Source: an uncultured Bacteroidales bacterium (GTDB lineage: Bacteria; Bacteroidota; Bacteroidia; Bacteroidales; Paludibacteraceae). Taken from it: a stretch of 7,731 nt of DNA. Position 1 is the first letter of the stretch; every line of letters begins with the position of its first letter. A program made the translations under genes and the position numbers. Below are positions 5,723 through 7,731 of the stretch, piece by piece. The notes below the pieces were generated by a model that ran no database searches, was not told the origin of the DNA, and saw only the letters and a program-made list of their open reading frames with translations. The stretch spans positions 1 to 7,731 of the forward strand of contig ONXE01000194.1 in assembly GCA_900321775.1 (NCBI GenBank), read 5' to 3'.

Positions 5723-5752
5723 GAAAAAAGTGAAAAAAGTGCTAAATTGTGA

Positions 5753-6388
5753 TTACTCGATGGGGATTTGTTCGCCGAGGAAGTGGGGTTGGCGGGTGAT
5801 GAGGATGTCGAGGAAGGCATTGACGCGGGCGAGCCATTCGCGCACAATCATGCGAATCTGCCAACTGCGGACAGGAACATCTTCGGCGTTGAAAGCAATG
5901 GCGTCGATGCCCTTCCTCTGAGTGATGTAGAGGGCGCGCTCGTTGTGGAACTTTTGGGAGATGACGGTGAAGCTGTTGAGGCCGAACACTTCCTTGGCGC
6001 GGACCATGGAGTCGAGCGTGCGGAAGCCGGCGTAGTCGAGGTGGATGACCTCTTCGGGGATACCTTGTGCCACGAGGTCCTGCATCATCCACGTGGGTTC
6101 GTCGTAGGCCTTGTAGGAGTTGTCGCCGCTGATGAGGATGTGGTCGATTTTGCCGGCCCGGTAGAGGCTGACGCAGGCATTGAGTCGGCGGACATAGAAG
6201 GCGTTGATTGCGCCGTAGCGGTTGTATTTGCTCGTGCCGAGGACAAGGCCGACCTTGTTGTACGGAATACTTTCGACGTCATCGTACATCCGCCCTTCGG
6301 CGCTGCGCACAACGAGGATGTTGCAGACGATGATGGCGGCAATCGCTGCAAGGGCAAGAGAGAGGAGTATGTAGAGGAGACGTTTCAT
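5753..6388 (-). CDS. sanA: SanA/DUF218 family inner-membrane envelope protein
   Basis: A 211-residue protein with an N-terminal membrane anchor (about 4-26) and a DUF218 domain. The SanA motifs are all present: GLVLGTSKY (47-55), ISGDN (86-90), the diagnostic DYAGFRTLDS (118-127), QKFHNERA (145-152) and PHFLG near the end (201-205). It is slightly shorter than E. coli SanA (about 239), lacking the C-terminal extension. SanA affects envelope permeability and vancomycin exclusion at high temperature in E. coli; the reaction is unknown. The G+C-rich codon use contrasts with its A+T-rich neighbours, so it looks like a resident gene between acquired segments. The start at 6388 is fixed by the membrane anchor. 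It follows the DUF3987 gene by 106 nt containing short repeats (6400-6494). Confidence 0.9.
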   Translation of the reverse strand: MKRLLYILLSLALAAIAAIIVCNILVVRSAEGRMYDDVESIPYNKVGLVLGTSKYNRYGAINAFYVRRLNACVSLYRAGKIDHILISGDNSYKAYDEPTWMMQDLVAQGIPEEVIHLDYAGFRTLDSMVRAKEVFGLNSFTVISQKFHNERALYITQRKGIDAIAFNAEDVPVRSWQIRMIVREWLARVNAFLDILITRQPHFLGEQIPIE

Positions 6389-6399
6389 GCTTGTATGTT

Positions 6400-6494
6400 G
6401 TATATCGTTAAATATACGCGTTTGATATACGCTTGGATTGTAAGTGTTTATTTTTCAATCAACTATGGTTACTCCGTATATGAGTTGCGTATAT
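6400..6494 (-). promoter_or_regulatory. Short repeats in the sanA upstream region
   Basis: The A+T-rich gap between the DUF3987 gene and sanA contains ATATACGC twice 13 nt apart (6412-6419 and 6425-6432), the same octamer inverted at 6487-6494, and a palindrome GTATAT-n6-ATATAC at 6400-6417. The arrangement is suited to a repressor or activator site over the sanA promoter. The best -7 candidate is TATATTTA (6415-6408 on the minus strand), without a clear -33 TTG, so the promoter is not assigned. Confidence 0.4.
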
Positions 6495-7731
6495 TTAAGG
6501 ATATACTTTGATATATTGCCCAATTTTGGGGCGTTTCAACCGTTTTTCCTTGACCCATTCTACCAAACGGGTTTTCACTGTAACTTCTTTTAACTCCAGT
6601 TCTTTACCAATTTCCACTGCTTCTGCTGTGGTGAACCTATCCGGCAGTAAATCAAACAATCCGGCAGCTTTGGTATTGCGGTGGATGGGCTCGGCAGACT
6701 CGGGAGTATGGGGTTCGTTAAGCATATTCACCATCGCCGCGGAGTGATAAATAAGAGTGTCCGCAAGAGTAACTAATGTCTTGAAATCCTCTTCACAGCA
6801 GTACATCTTATCGGGAGCTGCGGCTTCCGGGTCCAAACGCAGCGCGGCAAGGATGGCTCCGATGCGCTGAATCGAAACAGAGAAACGCTTCACCATGGCG
6901 GCATAGGCCTCGGGAGCATAGGAGAAAATGTCGCGCAAAGCGTGGTGCGCCTCGAAGAACTCGCCCAGTTGTTGCCATTGTTCCGGGCTGAGTTTCCAGT
7001 AGATGTTCCTGCTCAGGCCGGAGAGGTACTTCCAACGCTCCAACAGTTCCTGCCCCAACTGCTCAAAGACCGGATTATCTGCATGCTCGGCCTCGCGTTC
7101 GTCGGACACATACACATTCATATTGAACTCCGGCGCACGCTTGATAATATAGGCCATAAACCGGCTGGCCAGTCCGTTTTCACCAGTGCCCATCAGCGGC
7201 GCAAGCTGCTTGGGCGTGCCGGAGATAATCATGCTGATATGCGGCTGCCGGATCTCTTTGTTCATTGTACCTTTGGGTCCGGCCATACGCGCAACGCGCA
7301 GCGTCTCGTGCTCAAACGACTTGCGCAGTAGAGTGGAGTAGTTGTTGTTCTTCTGCTTCCAGGTGTTGGCCAGTTCGTCTATCTCGGTCTCAAGGATGAA
7401 CCCCGTGCTGTTGTTCTCCTCAAGGATGTCAAAAAAGGCACGCGAAGACGCGTCAGCGGAGAAGATAGCCTGCTTGCCGCGGCTACGAAGGTAGTCGTCT
7501 ATAGGCTCCAGCAACTTCTCCGAATAGGAAAGCACGCCCTTTCCGCTCGCCGCAGGAGCAATCACTGCCACCATCAGGTTGACAAAATAGTCCCGCATCG
7601 GATCCCCATACAGAAACCGAACATGCGGCATAGCATAACTGACGGCAGAAAGGGTGCTCAGCAGTAGCATATCTTTCTGCTCAGGAGTGGAAGCAATAGA
7701 GATGGCGCGCTCCAGAAATGGCGGTAGTTGT
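6495..7731 (-). CDS. DUF3987 family P-loop protein, C-terminal part (5' end outside window)
   Basis: The last 411 residues are present; the frame is open through the right edge, and the ATG at 7670 is internal. Numbered from the first complete codon, it has a Walker A-like APAASGKG (58-65), a Walker B-like FILETEID (111-118), SGTPKQL (170-176), and GLASRF (186-191), probably a sensor arginine. The C-terminus (about 350-411) looks like a winged helix (FTTAEAVEIGKEL, then VKTRLVEWVKEKRL). DUF3987 proteins are primase/helicase-like ATPases found in integrated elements of Bacteroidota, often fused to or beside a VirE N-terminal domain, so a mobile or remnant element probably extends to the right. 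The segment between Walker A and Walker B is about 46 residues, shorter than I remember for many members. Function unproven. Confidence 0.8.
   Translation of the reverse strand, partial: QLPPFLERAISIASTPEQKDMLLLSTLSAVSYAMPHVRFLYGDPMRDYFVNLMVAVIAPAASGKGVLSYSEKLLEPIDDYLRSRGKQAIFSADASSRAFFDILEENNSTGFILETEIDELANTWKQKNNNYSTLLRKSFEHETLRVARMAGPKGTMNKEIRQPHISMIISGTPKQLAPLMGTGENGLASRFMAYIIKRAPEFNMNVYVSDEREAEHADNPVFEQLGQELLERWKYLSGLSRNIYWKLSPEQWQQLGEFFEAHHALRDIFSYAPEAYAAMVKRFSVSIQRIGAILAALRLDPEAAAPDKMYCCEEDFKTLVTLADTLIYHSAAMVNMLNEPHTPESAEPIHRNTKAAGLFDLLPDRFTTAEAVEIGKELELKEVTVKTRLVEWVKEKRLKRPKIGQYIKVYP

Noticed and set aside
5768..6511. 247-codon open frame on the plus strand opposite sanA
   Set aside because: It is the antisense shadow of a G+C-rich gene: valine-, aspartate- and glutamate-rich composition, no domain, and it covers the well-supported sanA gene.
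6942..7331. 129-codon plus-strand frame opposite the DUF3987 gene
   Set aside because: Antisense shadow of the coding sequence with no recognisable domain.
1..7731. tRNA, rRNA, CRISPR array, insertion sequence or integrase
   Set aside because: No regularly spaced repeats, tRNA-like cloverleaf ends, transposase or recombinase frames were found on either strand by reading.

Overview
The window looks like an accessory stretch of a Bacteroidota chromosome, most likely order Bacteroidales. Three things point there. The promoters follow the Bacteroidota pattern, a TTG about 20 nt upstream of TAnnTTTG. Most genes lack a Shine-Dalgarno sequence. The gene families (DUF3987, RhuM, winged-helix Fic proteins, small Txe/YoeB-type toxin-antitoxin pairs) are common in that group. 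Species cannot be fixed from the sequence alone.

Almost everything is on the minus strand, so in transcription order it reads from right to left. At 7731-6495 is the C-terminal part of a DUF3987 ATPase, a family usually found in integrated mobile elements. At 6388-5753 is a SanA/DUF218 inner-membrane protein that looks like an ordinary chromosomal gene. At 5662-4728 is a RhuM-family gene broken by an internal out-of-frame deletion that removed the Fic/Doc catalytic motif. Four bases after the ancestral rhuM stop an unknown lipoprotein starts (4723-4043). A 268-nt noncoding stretch (3775-4042) holds a terminator, a dispersed repeat and stacked inverted repeats. The only plus-strand genes are an overlapping antitoxin-toxin pair (3264-3774), divergent from a class II Fic protein with a C-terminal winged helix (3084-2062). 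Downstream of fic, 44 bases away, is an exported protein carrying an exact JAMM metalloprotease signature (2017-1184). A dinD gene follows (967-140), and then the start of a second exported protein that runs off the left edge (132-1).

Three patterns tie the accessory genes together. First, dinD, rhuM and the toxin-antitoxin pair share nearly the same promoter (TTGCA..., A-tract, TAnnTTTGCA, always a 20-nt spacer), and fic has its upstream half as a 21-nt exact match to the rhuM copy. Second, a dispersed repeat of about 48 nt lies in direct orientation at 1073-1120 and 3846-3894. It brackets the JAMM-fic-toxin/antitoxin block, which suggests that the block moved or was inserted as a unit. Third, dinD (Bro-N-like N-terminus), rhuM (DNA-binding N-terminus plus Fic/Doc) and fic (Fic plus winged helix) are all phage-antirepressor, stress or AMPylation types. 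The locus therefore reads as an accumulation site for stress and defence or addiction genes. Whether they act together is not shown by the sequence.
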